A stretch of DNA of 62,152 bases, taken from assembly GCA_014801865.1 (NCBI GenBank), contig JAAVDH010000007.1, positions 38,029 to 100,180 of the forward strand. The letters run 5' to 3'. Under the pieces are notes generated by a model. That model had not been told where the DNA came from, ran no database searches, and saw only the letters and a program-made list of their open reading frames with translations. The position numbers and the translations under genes were made by a program. This document shows, in pieces, positions 46,209 to 53,392 of this stretch (position 1 is its first letter; every line of letters starts with the position of its first letter). The stretch comes from Bacteroides sp. (GTDB lineage Bacteria; Bacteroidota; Bacteroidia; Bacteroidales; Muribaculaceae).

Positions 46209-46601
46209 GTGACTGAATCACTGGCTAATATACTTGCTGTCGGCGGAGGTAGCGCTATGGGAGCCATCTGCCGATATGGGGCAGGGCTCCTGCCTTGGCT
46301 TCAGGGCTCGCGCTGCTTCCCAACACTGACAGTTAATATCGTAGGGTCGATACTCATAGGTGTAGCATGGACGCTATTCGAGAGACATGAAACGTTACAC
46401 CTCTGGTACATGTTTCTCGTCACAGGCTTTTTAGGTGGATTCACCACCTTCTCCACCTTCAGCCTTGACGCAGTGATACTGCTAAAGACGGGGCGACTCT
46501 GGGAATTTGCCGGCTATGCGCTGGTAACCCTGACAGTATGCATAGTAGGCTGTCTCGCTGCCCACTACACCACTGCCCGTGTACTCCACCTCCCTGACTG
46601 A
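46209..46601 (+). CDS. crcB: Fluoride exporter CrcB/Fluc
   Basis: 130 residues, four membrane helices, exporting fluoride as a dimer. Family motifs: AVGGGSAMGAICRYGAG near the N-terminus and TGFLGGFTTFSTFSLDAV with the TTFST pore-lining residues. The start is GTG at 46209, two bases after the pheS stop; no better ATG precedes the GGGSAMGA motif, so the GTG is favoured. Translation is likely coupled to pheS. No fluoride riboswitch can be present in the two-base gap. Confidence 0.93.
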   Translation: MTESLANILAVGGGSAMGAICRYGAGLLPWLQGSRCFPTLTVNIVGSILIGVAWTLFERHETLHLWYMFLVTGFLGGFTTFSTFSLDAVILLKTGRLWEFAGYALVTLTVCIVGCLAAHYTTARVLHLPD

Positions 46602-46610
46602 CCCTCGCGA

Positions 46611-47315
46611 ATGCATCTCTCCCCACCCCTCCAATCTCTAACCTCACATACCACTACAGTGACCGCAAAGGAACGATACTCACGAGCCATCGAATGGTTT
46701 GAGCAGACAATGCCTACCCCGCGCACCGAACTGCACTATGACACCCCTTTTCATCTGCTTGTAGCCGTGATACTATCGGCTCAGTGTACAGATAAGAGGG
46801 TCAACATAGTGACCCCCGCACTATTTGAGCGCTTCCCCGATGCGGCCTCACTCGCAGCCGCCACCGAAGAAGAAGTGTTCGGCCTCATATCGTCCATCTC
46901 GTACCCCAACAACAAGACCGCCCACCTCATAGGCATGGCCCGGCGGCTCATCGACGAGTTTGACGGAGAGGTACCCGGCGACATCGACTCACTGGTGAGC
47001 CTGCCAGGAGTTGGACGCAAGACGGCAAATGTGATACTCTCGGTAGTATTCAACCGCTCGGCAATGGCTGTTGACACCCACGTGTTCCGCGTGAGCCACA
47101 GGATAGGTCTCGTAAGCGACCGTTGCACCACCCCGCTGGCCGTTGAGAAAGCGCTGATGAAAAATCTTGACCCGGAGCTCGTGCCGCGCGCCCACCACTG
47201 GCTCATACTCCACGGACGCTACATCTGCAAGGCACGCCGCCCCGACTGCCTCAACTGCGGCCTGACAGCCGTCTGCCGCCATTATAATAAAGCCACAAAA
47301 GCCCCGCAAAAGTGA
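46611..47315 (+). CDS. nth: Endonuclease III
   Basis: A DNA glycosylase/AP lyase that removes oxidised pyrimidines. It has the helix-hairpin-helix LPGVGRKTANVILS with the catalytic lysine, the catalytic aspartate in VDTHVFRVSHRIGL, and the 4Fe-4S ligands C-x6-C-x2-C-x5-C in CKARRPDCLNCGLTAVC. The start is unsure: ATG at 46611 adds 16 residues before VTAKERY, while GTG at 46659 matches the usual N-terminus of the family. It is in the pheS operon and overlaps the next gene by 4 bases (GTGA). Confidence 0.95.
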   Translation: MHLSPPLQSLTSHTTTVTAKERYSRAIEWFEQTMPTPRTELHYDTPFHLLVAVILSAQCTDKRVNIVTPALFERFPDAASLAAATEEEVFGLISSISYPNNKTAHLIGMARRLIDEFDGEVPGDIDSLVSLPGVGRKTANVILSVVFNRSAMAVDTHVFRVSHRIGLVSDRCTTPLAVEKALMKNLDPELVPRAHHWLILHGRYICKARRPDCLNCGLTAVCRHYNKATKAPQK

Positions 47316-47977
47316 TTAATCCAGAGACTACATTCCTCTTCATCATAGAGGTGATAGGCACAGTGGCCTTCGCCATATCAGGCATACGCCTGGCTGCCGC
47401 CAAGAGTTTTGACTGGTTCGGAGCCTACGTAGTGGGGCTGGTAACCGCCATCGGAGGAGGCACACTGCGCGATATCCTGCTCGACATACCCGTGTTCTGG
47501 ATGCAGACCTGGTGGTATCTCGCCGTGACGGGACTCTCGCTGGCTCTCGTCATACTGTTTCAGAAGATACTGGTCCATACGCGTGTGCTCTTCATATTCG
47601 ACACCATCGGCCTGGCCCTGTTCGTGGTCATAGGCATACAGAAGAGCCTCAATGTGGGTTACCCCATGTGGGTAGCCGTCACCATGGGTATCATTACCGG
47701 TGCCTTCGGAGGCATGCTGCGTGATATACTGCTCAACAACGAGCCCCTGCTTTTCAAAAAAGACATCTACGCCACGGCCTGTTTCATCGGAGGTATCATA
47801 TATTGGATAGCTTTGGGAGCAGGACTGGCAATGCCATGGCCGGGAATATTATGCGCCGCCACAGTCATAATCACCCGCATACTCGCCGTACAACTCGGCC
47901 TATCGCTCCCCGTACTCTCCGAGGCTTTTACAGACAGTGAAAACACCCCTCACCCCTCAGACCACATAAAATCATAA
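47312..47977 (+). CDS. Trimeric intracellular cation (TRIC) channel family protein (UPF0126)
   Basis: 221 residues, seven predicted membrane helices in two repeats of the UPF0126/TRIC fold. The first has VIGTVAFAISGIRLAAAK and GGGTLRDILLD. The second has VGYPMWVAVTMGIITGAFGG-like sequence and MLRDILLNNEP. Bacterial TRIC proteins conduct monovalent cations; in some cases amino-acid export has been proposed. The GTG start at 47312 overlaps the nth stop (GTGA), so translation is likely coupled. Last gene of the pheS operon. Confidence 0.9.
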   Translation: MINPETTFLFIIEVIGTVAFAISGIRLAAAKSFDWFGAYVVGLVTAIGGGTLRDILLDIPVFWMQTWWYLAVTGLSLALVILFQKILVHTRVLFIFDTIGLALFVVIGIQKSLNVGYPMWVAVTMGIITGAFGGMLRDILLNNEPLLFKKDIYATACFIGGIIYWIALGAGLAMPWPGILCAATVIITRILAVQLGLSLPVLSEAFTDSENTPHPSDHIKS

Positions 47978-48042
47978 CCGTCCGCTTCTCCTTCGGACAG
48001 TATTATCACCCCAATCGTTATCCCCGCGAATCACATTCAGCA

Positions 48043-48477
48043 ATGACCGTAATGACCGCTCTCAACCGCGACAATATAATGCAATTCATAAAATACGCCT
48101 GCGTAGGTGTGCTCAATACCCTGATTACCCTCGTAATAATATACCTGTGCAAATCAGTGTTGGAAGTCAACATGTGGGTGTCCAACCTGATAGGCTATGT
48201 AGCCGGACTTATCAACTCTTTCATCTGGAATAAGACTTGGGTATTTCATTCCCACAACCGCACTCTCATTGACGAAATGGTGAGATTCTTTGCCGGATGG
48301 GCACTCTGCTACGGACTACAGTTAGGAATGACATGGATTATCCACTTCATCCTCGGCGACCTGTTGTGGGATTTCTCAGGCTTTACCATCAGCTCCTATG
48401 GCATAGCCACACTCATGGGCATGGTATTTTACACCCTCTGCAACTACCTCTACAATCGCTTCGTTACCTTCAAATAA
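48043..48477 (+). CDS. GtrA family membrane protein
   Basis: 144 residues with four membrane helices. The family signature is FIKYACVGVLNTLITLVIIY near the N-terminus, NSFIWNKTWVF in the middle, and NYLYNRFVTFK at the end. GtrA proteins are thought to move polyprenyl-phosphate sugars across the membrane or help glycosyltransferases. No glycosyltransferase gene adjoins it here, but a polyprenol-phosphate mannosyltransferase is at 1994-2785 in the window. The start could also be the Met codon at residue 4 or 13. It sits 66 bases after the TRIC gene. Confidence 0.9.
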   Translation: MTVMTALNRDNIMQFIKYACVGVLNTLITLVIIYLCKSVLEVNMWVSNLIGYVAGLINSFIWNKTWVFHSHNRTLIDEMVRFFAGWALCYGLQLGMTWIIHFILGDLLWDFSGFTISSYGIATLMGMVFYTLCNYLYNRFVTFK

Positions 48478-48593
48478 AGACTTCAGGTTATACAGCATCA
48501 AAAATCCCGGAACAAAACCGCTCCATCAAACACCTGATAATCTGACATATATCTACACAGAGAATATTTTTCTCATATTTTTTGCTGAAAATA

Positions 48594-48625
48594 TTTGGTC
48601 AGTTCAGAAAATACCCCTAACTTTG
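48594..48625 (+). promoter_or_regulatory. Strong promoter of the tRNA cluster
   Basis: TTTG (48594-48597), 20 bp, TAACTTTG (48618-48625), a perfect Bacteroidota consensus, 25 bases before the first tRNA-Gly. Typical of stable-RNA units. Confidence 0.85.
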
Positions 48626-48649
48626 CATCGCAAAAGCAAAAAAACTACT

Positions 48650-48722
48650 GCGAAAATAGCTCAGTTGGTAGAGCACAACCTTGCCAAGGTTGGGGTCGCG
48701 GGTTCGAGTCCCGTTTTTCGCT
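48650..48722 (+). tRNA. tRNA-Gly (anticodon GCC), copy 1
   Basis: Acceptor GCGAAAA/TTTTCGC, D arm GCTC/GAGC, anticodon arm CAACC-TTGCCAA-GGTTG (GCC), T arm GCGGG-TTCGAGT-CCCGT with a G-T wobble, discriminator T. Identical to copy 2. CCA is not encoded. Confidence 0.95.
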
Positions 48723-48803
48723 CTCAGAAAAGAGAACACTGAAATAACCGATGCTTGTCATCACAGCGATGCCGCTCGACAACCTCTTTCTTCGCACCAA
48801 TAT

Positions 48804-48876
48804 GCGAAAATAGCTCAGTTGGTAGAGCACAACCTTGCCAAGGTTGGGGTCGCGGGTTCGAGTCCCGTTTTTCGCT
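48804..48876 (+). tRNA. tRNA-Gly (anticodon GCC), copy 2
   Basis: 73 bases identical to copy 1, 81 bases downstream. Same arms and anticodon. The spacer between the copies shows no gene. Confidence 0.95.
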
Positions 48877-48923
48877 CAAGAGGCCTCGCCCCTACTGATG
48901 ATGAATGCATCAACAGAACAAAT

Positions 48924-49007
48924 GTCCGGATGGCGGAATTGGTAGACGCGCTACTTTGAGGGGGTAGTGATCATTGGATCGTGTGAGTTCGAGTCTCATT
49001 TCGGACA
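48924..49007 (+). tRNA. tRNA-Leu (anticodon GAG)
   Basis: Class II tRNA of 84 bases. Acceptor GTCCGGA/TTCGGAC, anticodon arm CTACT-TTGAGGG-GGTAG (GAG), long variable arm (TGATC-ATT-GGATC region), T arm GTGAG-TTCGAGT-CTCAT, discriminator A. It ends the cluster, before the terminator. Confidence 0.93.
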
Positions 49008-49014
49008 CTTGCCT

Positions 49015-49055
49015 AAGCTGCAAGTTTGTAACTGTCAGTTACGAACTTGCAGCTT
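49015..49055 (+). terminator. Intrinsic terminator of the tRNA cluster
   Basis: A perfect 12-bp outer stem (AAGCTGCAAGTT/AACTTGCAGCTT) plus an inner GTAAC/GTTAC, followed by TTCTGTTTTC. It lies 7 bases after the tRNA-Leu. Confidence 0.88.
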
Positions 49056-49117
49056 TTCTGTTTTCATACACTCCCCGAAATCTCTACTCTCCACTACCCC
49101 GACAAAATCATAGACAA

Positions 49118-49834
49118 TCACGATGCTTCCTCGGCCTTCTGCTTATGGATGTGGGTAGTGACAAGATTCGTTATAAATACCGTAAACAGAGGAAACATAA
49201 TCATACCCAGCGATGAGAGCACACCTCCCACAATCTTACCTGCCGCCGTCACAGGATATATCGAACTGCCGAGCGTAGTCGTGTCGAGAGCGGCCCACCA
49301 GAGCGCCGCACCATAATCGGGCACAGAGGGATTGACGCCATGTTCCTCTTCAAGAAATATCAGGCTGCCGAAGTAAACGAACGCTACGAGTATCACCGTA
49401 TAGGTGACGAATACGCTCGTAACCTTATTGCTCGACACATAGCTCACCACTATAGCCACGGCCAGAGCACCACGGGCCAGAGGTATGAAGCGAGCGAAAT
49501 ACATCATCTCCGGCGACAGCGCCACATGATAGTGCATGACAATGTTAAGCCAGGGCACCGACAGAAGCAGGAAAAGAAAACGCCGCTTGACAAACCTCCA
49601 CTTGTTGTCGGCGAGCCACAATTCCATGAAAAAATCAAATATAAACACCATACATACCCAGAACTGAAAATTTATATACCGACGGTTGGTCAGAAATGGA
49701 ATATCGTTAAAAGTATTGTATGAAATATAGGCTATGAGCATTACGGAGAGTGCGAGCATAACCAGATTGAGCACACTCTTGATTATGCGCACCGCCTCAG
49801 GCGAGAGGCTATGAGTGGAAATTCGTGTTGACAT
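49118..49834 (-). CDS. Voltage-gated-like ion channel with altered selectivity filter
   Basis: 238 residues with six membrane helices and a pore loop. S1-S4-like helices cover about 15-150, including FARFIPLARGALAVAIVVSY, which has a few basic residues. The pore and last helix read WWAALDTTTLGSSIYPVT and GGVLSSLGMIMFPLFTVF. In potassium channels this site reads TVGYGD; here the related IYPVT follows directly on TTLGSS, so the filter is one residue shorter and lacks GYG. The ion preference is therefore unclear. A 12-bp palindrome (ATACTTAAGTAT, 49835-49846) touches the start codon. Divergent from greA. Confidence 0.78.
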   Translation of the reverse strand: MSTRISTHSLSPEAVRIIKSVLNLVMLALSVMLIAYISYNTFNDIPFLTNRRYINFQFWVCMVFIFDFFMELWLADNKWRFVKRRFLFLLLSVPWLNIVMHYHVALSPEMMYFARFIPLARGALAVAIVVSYVSSNKVTSVFVTYTVILVAFVYFGSLIFLEEEHGVNPSVPDYGAALWWAALDTTTLGSSIYPVTAAGKIVGGVLSSLGMIMFPLFTVFITNLVTTHIHKQKAEEAS

Positions 49835-49899
49835 ATACTTAAGTATGTTAATTGCAGTACACTAATAATAATATTCTAACTTTTTTAACTTCAAAAAAG

Positions 49900-49930
49900 T
49901 TGGCAGGATAAATAAAAGTATCTAACTTTG
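49900..49930 (+). promoter_or_regulatory. Promoter of greA
   Basis: TTG (49900-49902), 20 bp, TAACTTTG (49923-49930). A 9-bp perfect inverted repeat AACTTTTTT/AAAAAAGTT (49878-49901) overlaps its -33 end. The start, near 49935, implies a ~130-nt leader. Confidence 0.75.
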
Positions 49931-49973
49931 CCATCGTATAATAGCATTGGCGCCTATGCGTCAGTTAGTAAGG

Positions 49974-50011
49974 GTCCTTCCCGGGTGCCGGGGCTGGATT
50001 CTTAATTTTTT
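49974..50011 (+). terminator. Terminator-like hairpin in the greA leader (possible attenuator)
   Basis: CCCGG-GTG-CCGGG (49980-49992) extends with TCC/GGA pairs to 49975-49998, then CTTAATTTTTT (50001-50011). It lies between the promoter and the start codon at 50068, so it could stop transcription before greA or end a ~75-nt RNA. Confidence 0.5.
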
Positions 50012-50067
50012 ACCCCTCTCCGATATATTTAATTACATAACAAACACTTAAAATCACACATACTGCT

Positions 50068-50538
50068 ATGGCAATAACCTACATGACCAAAGAAGGTTAC
50101 AAGAAGAAAATGGAAGAGATCGCGTATCTCGAATCCGTAGAACGTCCCAAGATCTCGCGTGCCATCGGTGAAGCGCGCGACAAGGGTGACCTGTCAGAAA
50201 ACTCCGAGTATGACGCCGCCAAAGAGGCACAGGGTCTGCTCGAAATGAAAATTGCTCAACTGAAGGACCTCGTGGCCTCAGCGCGTATCATCGACACTTC
50301 GGAGCTTAACAACGAAGAGGTTCAGGTGCTCAATCGCGTGACCATACGTAATGTCAACAACGGCATGACTATGGAATACACCATCGTGGCCGACAGCGAA
50401 GCCAATCTCAAGGAGAAAAAAATCGGCTCCAGCACCCCCATCGCTCAGGGTCTGCTCGGCCACAAGCTCGGCGAGGTTGTAGAAATCAAGGTACCCGCCG
50501 GACTCATGAAGTTTGAAATCGTAAAAATTGACTTCTAA
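50068..50538 (+). CDS. greA: Transcription elongation factor GreA
   Basis: 156 residues. GreA rescues backtracked RNA polymerase by promoting transcript cleavage. The N-terminal coiled coil (YKKKMEEIAYLESVERPKIS, then RAIGEARDKGDLSENSEYDA) carries the conserved tip acidic residues D/E in GDLSENSEYD. The C-terminal FKBP-like domain ends in GEVVEIKVPAGLMKFEIVKI. Its leader carries a terminator-like hairpin (49974-50011), which is unusual. It is followed after 14 bases by a HIT gene, likely cotranscribed. Confidence 0.96.
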   Translation: MAITYMTKEGYKKKMEEIAYLESVERPKISRAIGEARDKGDLSENSEYDAAKEAQGLLEMKIAQLKDLVASARIIDTSELNNEEVQVLNRVTIRNVNNGMTMEYTIVADSEANLKEKKIGSSTPIAQGLLGHKLGEVVEIKVPAGLMKFEIVKIDF

Positions 50539-50552
50539 TCACCTCCGCCATT

Positions 50553-50945
50553 ATGCCTACCATATTCAGCCGCATTATCTCAGGCGAGATACCCTCATAC
50601 AAAATCGCGGAGGACGAAAATCACTTCGCTTTCCTGGATATCAACCCCGTGACTCCGGGCCACACTCTCGTAGTGCCCAAGAAGGAGGTGAGCTATCTCT
50701 TTGATCTCAGCGACAGCGACTACACCGCTCTGCAGCTCTTTGCCAAGCGCGTGGCCGCAGCCGTAGAGAAGGCCATACCCTGCAAGCGCGTAGGCGTGAC
50801 CGTGATAGGCCTTGAAGTGCCCCACGCTCATATCCACCTGCTCCCTATCAATACCGAGGCAGACATGGACTTCCACCACAAGCAGACCCTCCCGGCTGAA
50901 CGCATGGAGGAGATAGCTGCCACCATCCGCGCCAACTTCAAGTAA
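50553..50945 (+). CDS. HIT family hydrolase
   Basis: 130 residues of the HIT family, which hydrolyse or transfer nucleotides (AMP-lysine, Ap4A and similar). It opens with TIFSRIISGEIPSYKIAEDE, carries TPGHTLVVPKKE, and has the histidine triad in VPHAHIHLLP. The cytosolic role is unknown in detail; Hint-like phosphoramidase is the best guess from length. It follows greA by 14 bases, an order seen widely in Bacteroidota. Confidence 0.93.
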   Translation: MPTIFSRIISGEIPSYKIAEDENHFAFLDINPVTPGHTLVVPKKEVSYLFDLSDSDYTALQLFAKRVAAAVEKAIPCKRVGVTVIGLEVPHAHIHLLPINTEADMDFHHKQTLPAERMEEIAATIRANFK

Positions 50946-51032
50946 AGGCCCGGGGCACCGCAACCGAACATCCTCCCCCCTCTCTCTTCAATCTCATTCT
51001 ATTCTCCCAACCAATCCCTGATTACCCCCATA

Positions 51033-52682
51033 ATGCTCAGACACATACTTGCCACTGCGCTTGTAGCCGCCGGCGGAATATTTACTGCCGAGGCTTGCAC
51101 CAGCCTCATAGCCACACGAGGCGCCACAGAAAACGACGCCGTAATGGTGACCTACGCCGCCGACAGCCACACCCTCTACGGTGAACTCTATCATCAGCCA
51201 GCCGCCGACTATCCCGAGGGAGCCATGCGTAAGGTCTACGAGTGGGACACCGGCAAGTATCTCGGCGAGATACCCGAAGTGCGCCACACCTACTCTACCG
51301 TAGGCAATATGAATGAGCATGGCCTGACCATAGCCGAATCAACCTGGGGCGGACGTCCCGAACTCGAAGGCTCGGGCCTCATCGACTACGGCTCGCTGAT
51401 ATACATCACCCTTCAGCGTGCCAAGACCGCCCGCGAGGCTGTAGACATCATGACAGATCTGGTCAAACAGTATGGCTACTCCAGCTCTGGTGAGTCATTC
51501 TCGATAGCTGACCCCAACGAAGCCTGGATAATGGAACTCATAGGCAAGGGCAAGGATGATCCCGGAGCAGTATGGGTGGCCCGACGTGTGCCCGAAGGCC
51601 ATATCTCCGGTCATGCCAATCACTCGCGCATCCATCAGTTCCCTCTCAATGAGCCTGCGACTACCATCTACAGTCCCGACGTGATAGACTTCGCCCGCAG
51701 CAAGGGTTACTTCAACGGTAAAGACGAAGACTTCAGCTTCTCATCAGCATACGCCGAACTCGACGGGTCGGCGCTTCGCGGATGCGACGGACGAGTATGG
51801 TCGTTCTACAACAAATATAACCCCGACATGGGGCCTTACCTTGACTGGATACTTCAGGGCAAGGGAGAGCCTCTGCCCCTGTGGGTAAAACCCTCGCGCA
51901 AGCTTTCGGCTCGCGACATGCAGGCCATGATGCGCGACCACTTCGAGGGTACTCCCATGGATATGACACTTGACATAGGCGCAGGCCCCTGGAAGGTTCC
52001 CTATCGCTGGCGCCCGATGACCTATGACGTTGACTCAGTGACATACTACAACGAACGTGCCATAGCCACACAGCAGACCGGCTTCTCATTCGTAAGTGAG
52101 ATGCGTGCCGATGCCCCCGACGCCATGCGCGGTGTGCTTTGGTTCGGTGTCGATGACGCCAACACTTGCGTATACGTGCCTATGTACTCATGCCTCACCG
52201 AGGTGCCTCACGAGTTTGCTCCCGGCAATGGCGATATGCTCGATCTGTCGTGGGACGCAGCCTTCTGGGTGACCAACTATGTGGCCAATCAGGCATACAA
52301 CCGCTACTCACTGATGATTCCCGACATACGCCGTGTACAGAACTCCATGGAAGATTCCATAGCAGCCGAAGTAGACCGCCTGTACGCCACCGTAGGCGAT
52401 ATGTCGCCCACAGTAGCCCGCAGCATCCTCAACCGCCACAGCGCCGACTGGTCAAAGAAGTACGTAGACGGCTACAAGAAACTCGGCGACTATCTGTTGG
52501 TGAAGTACCTTGACGGCAACCGCAAGAAGACTGACGAGCAGGGCAACTTCCTGCGTACTCCCGAGGGCATGGCCGTGTCGCCCGACTTCCCCGGCTATGA
52601 CGAGAAGTACTATCGCTCCATAGTCAACGATCCCGACGGAGGTGACCGCCTCAAACTCCTCATCATAGAGCAGAAAGATTAG
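51033..52682 (+). CDS. Exported C69 family dipeptidase
   Basis: 549 residues of peptidase family C69 (N-terminal nucleophile hydrolase). The N-terminus MLRHILATALVAAGGIFTAE acts as a signal peptide; the next residue region ACTSLIATRG places the catalytic Cys22 at or near the mature N-terminus, as required for an Ntn enzyme. Further family sequence: STWGGRPELEGSGLIDYGSL and GHANHSRIHQF. It should cleave dipeptides in the periplasm or outside. The C-terminus (DPDGGDRLKLLIIEQKD) is typical. It lies 87 bases after the HIT gene and 24 before cdd. Confidence 0.92.
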   Translation: MLRHILATALVAAGGIFTAEACTSLIATRGATENDAVMVTYAADSHTLYGELYHQPAADYPEGAMRKVYEWDTGKYLGEIPEVRHTYSTVGNMNEHGLTIAESTWGGRPELEGSGLIDYGSLIYITLQRAKTAREAVDIMTDLVKQYGYSSSGESFSIADPNEAWIMELIGKGKDDPGAVWVARRVPEGHISGHANHSRIHQFPLNEPATTIYSPDVIDFARSKGYFNGKDEDFSFSSAYAELDGSALRGCDGRVWSFYNKYNPDMGPYLDWILQGKGEPLPLWVKPSRKLSARDMQAMMRDHFEGTPMDMTLDIGAGPWKVPYRWRPMTYDVDSVTYYNERAIATQQTGFSFVSEMRADAPDAMRGVLWFGVDDANTCVYVPMYSCLTEVPHEFAPGNGDMLDLSWDAAFWVTNYVANQAYNRYSLMIPDIRRVQNSMEDSIAAEVDRLYATVGDMSPTVARSILNRHSADWSKKYVDGYKKLGDYLLVKYLDGNRKKTDEQGNFLRTPEGMAVSPDFPGYDEKYYRSIVNDPDGGDRLKLLIIEQKD

Positions 52683-52706
52683 TTACCCTTCATCATCCCT
52701 GCACCC

Positions 52707-53180
52707 ATGCGACGCAAAGATATCACCGTACCCGTTACAGAAGTAACTTTCGAGGAACTTTCAGACATACAGCGTCGGCTTGTAGCGTTGGCTCGTCAGG
52801 CCACATATCGCTCATACGCCCCCTACAGCCACTTTAAAGTAGGAGCAGCCATATTGCTTGACAACGGAGAGATAGTCACAGGCTCCAATCAGGAGAATGC
52901 CGCCTATCCCTCGGGCACATGTGCCGAGCGCACGGCGGCCTACTACGCCCACTCTACATATCCCGACGCGCGGTTCGTGACCATAGCCATCGCAGCCCGC
53001 GGCACGGATGATGACGAAGTAGAATTACCCATATCACCATGCGGCGCTTGCCGTCAGGCGCTCATAGAGTTTGAACCCTCGGCCGATGAGCCAGTGGAAG
53101 TCATACTCTCCGGAGCACGCCGCATATTTATTCTCCCCTCACTTCGCTCGTTGTTGCCACTGGCCTTCACCGAGTTCTGA
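52707..53180 (+). CDS. cdd: Cytidine deaminase
   Basis: 157 residues. Deaminates cytidine and deoxycytidine for pyrimidine salvage. Zinc site: SGTCAERTAAYYA (Cys and catalytic Glu) and SPCGACRQALIEF (two Cys). YRSYAPYSHFKVGAAILL is the usual N-terminal substrate loop. Homotetrameric small form by length. The MITE-like element begins four bases after its stop codon, so the element separates it from the transporter gene. Confidence 0.95.
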   Translation: MRRKDITVPVTEVTFEELSDIQRRLVALARQATYRSYAPYSHFKVGAAILLDNGEIVTGSNQENAAYPSGTCAERTAAYYAHSTYPDARFVTIAIAARGTDDDEVELPISPCGACRQALIEFEPSADEPVEVILSGARRIFILPSLRSLLPLAFTEF

Positions 53181-53184
53181 CATT

Positions 53185-53386
53185 CTAAGAGTATGTTTAC
53201 TTTTAAACCAAATTTACATTACATAAGAGTATGAATAATTTTTGCTTTCATCACAAAGAATCTTTTGGGTGCTTTTCCAAAGCTTTCATCGGTCACGATG
53301 CCCGCATCGCTCCCTCTTCAACTTTGGAAAATCCCGCCAAAATCTTCATTTGTGATAAAATCATTTAAAAGTAAACATACTCTAAG
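53185..53386. mobile_element. MITE-like 202-bp inverted-repeat element
   Basis: The 23-bp terminal inverted repeats 53185-53207 and 53364-53386 differ at one base (CTAAGAGTATGTTTAC... versus CTTAGAGTATGTTTAC...). The inner halves are also inverted copies: ATCACAAA, TTTTGG, TTTTCCAAAG and CGATGC/GCATCG occur in order on both arms, with the centre at CGATGCCCGCATCG. No ORF is present. It sits between cdd and the NSS transporter and ends 6 bases before the transporter ATG. A target-site duplication is not clear. The transposase is not in the window. Confidence 0.7.
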
Positions 53387-53392
53387 TAATTA

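Noticed and set aside
46202-46209. Fluoride riboswitch before crcB
   Set aside because: Only two bases separate crcB from pheS.
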